From DAOPKN01 sp035391225 (GTDB lineage Bacteria > Thermotogota > Thermotogae > MWEM01), in contig DAOPKN010000108.1 in the NCBI GenBank assembly GCA_035391225.1, positions 1-5,655 on the forward strand: a stretch of 5,655 nt of DNA, read 5' to 3'. Made by a program: the position numbers and the translations under genes. Below the pieces are notes generated by a model. It was not told where the DNA came from and made no database searches. It was given only the letters and a program-made list of their open reading frames with translations. Positions 5,454 through 5,655 of this stretch are shown here, piece by piece. The first letter of the stretch is position 1; every line of letters starts with the position of its first letter.

Positions 5454-5655
5454 CTAAGGCAGGGAACGCCGGGACAGCAGCAGAACCAGCAAGCGCGAAC
5501 CCCGCCAACGATCACGGGGTACCGGGTATACCTGGCGCCGGCGGGACAAGCATACGGAACGCCGGAAGAAACCACGGGTTTGACGCTTTCCAAGAGTGGC
5601 CTGGGATACGGCACGCAGTACAAGTGGAAAGTGGAAGCGGTGCAAAGCGATGGCA
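5400..5655 (+). CDS. Putative FN3-like lipoprotein, paralogue of upstream gene, 3' truncated
   Basis: ATG at 5400 opens a frame that stays open to the window end (85 codons seen). Residues 1-18 are a lipoprotein signal peptide ending in VMTAC. The mature part begins with a Gln-rich linker (21-36), followed by FN3-type strands: TITGYRVYLAP (37-47) and YGTQYKWKVEAVQSDG (70-85). It aligns residue by residue with residues 20-81 of the upstream gene, for example QGT-x-GQQQ and Y-x-WKVEA-x-QSDG. Unlike that gene, it lacks the FN3 A and B strands, which are replaced by the signal peptide. The ribosome binding site is well placed. Thr codons are ACG in 11 of 13 cases, the same dialect as R3. The product should be lipid-anchored on the outer face of a membrane; function is unknown and the rest of the gene is not in the window. 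Confidence 0.85.
   Translation, partial: MKSTRTITVLVVLVMTACLRQGTPGQQQNQQARTPPTITGYRVYLAPAGQAYGTPEETTGLTLSKSGLGYGTQYKWKVEAVQSDG

Noticed and set aside
5306..5623. Antisense open frame over the lipoprotein start
   Set aside because: The + strand has a well-placed ribosome binding site, a signal peptide and clear homology to the upstream gene. The reverse frame has none of these.

Overview
The window is almost entirely one long + strand coding sequence that is already open at base 1 and ends at a TAA at 5347-5349. A 50-base gap follows, then the start of a second, related gene on the same strand that runs off the end. I see no RNA genes, mobile elements, CRISPR arrays or convincing terminators. 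The organism cannot be named. The features are bacterial: a lipoprotein signal peptide, a purine-rich ribosome binding site, and secreted modules of the FN3, InlB-like and carboxypeptidase-regulatory-like types. GC content is moderate. Similar multi-FN3 secreted proteins are common in Thermotogota and several uncultured anaerobe phyla, but this is a weak hint only.

Layout of the large gene (residues counted from base 1): an FN3 module (1-291); a divergent InlB B-repeat-like module (307-552); a carboxypeptidase-regulatory-like beta module (565-864); a core of about 450 residues that I do not recognise, partly helical (865-2208); an Ig-like beta module (2221-2601); and five copies of a composite module of about 207 residues (R1-R5, 2602-5346) ending at the stop codon. 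There is no C-terminal anchor, so the protein is probably exported and extracellular or attached through an unseen N-terminus.

The fourth repeat copy contains a run of 100 N (4550-4649). The bases beside it match the third copy exactly for 55 bases on each side and then differ. That is what a k=55 de Bruijn assembler leaves at an unresolved tandem repeat. The sequence therefore predicts the missing piece: 481 bases identical to 3929-4409, possibly plus whole 621-base units.

The second gene begins with a lipoprotein signal peptide followed directly by sequence matching the middle of the FN3 module at the window start. The two genes are thus tandem paralogues, probably co-transcribed and surface or periplasmic. 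Codon choice inside the large gene is a mosaic: the first ~120 bases and R3/R4 use ACG and AGC almost exclusively for Thr and Ser, as does the second gene, while R1 hardly uses them. This points to recombination or recent duplication among related copies.
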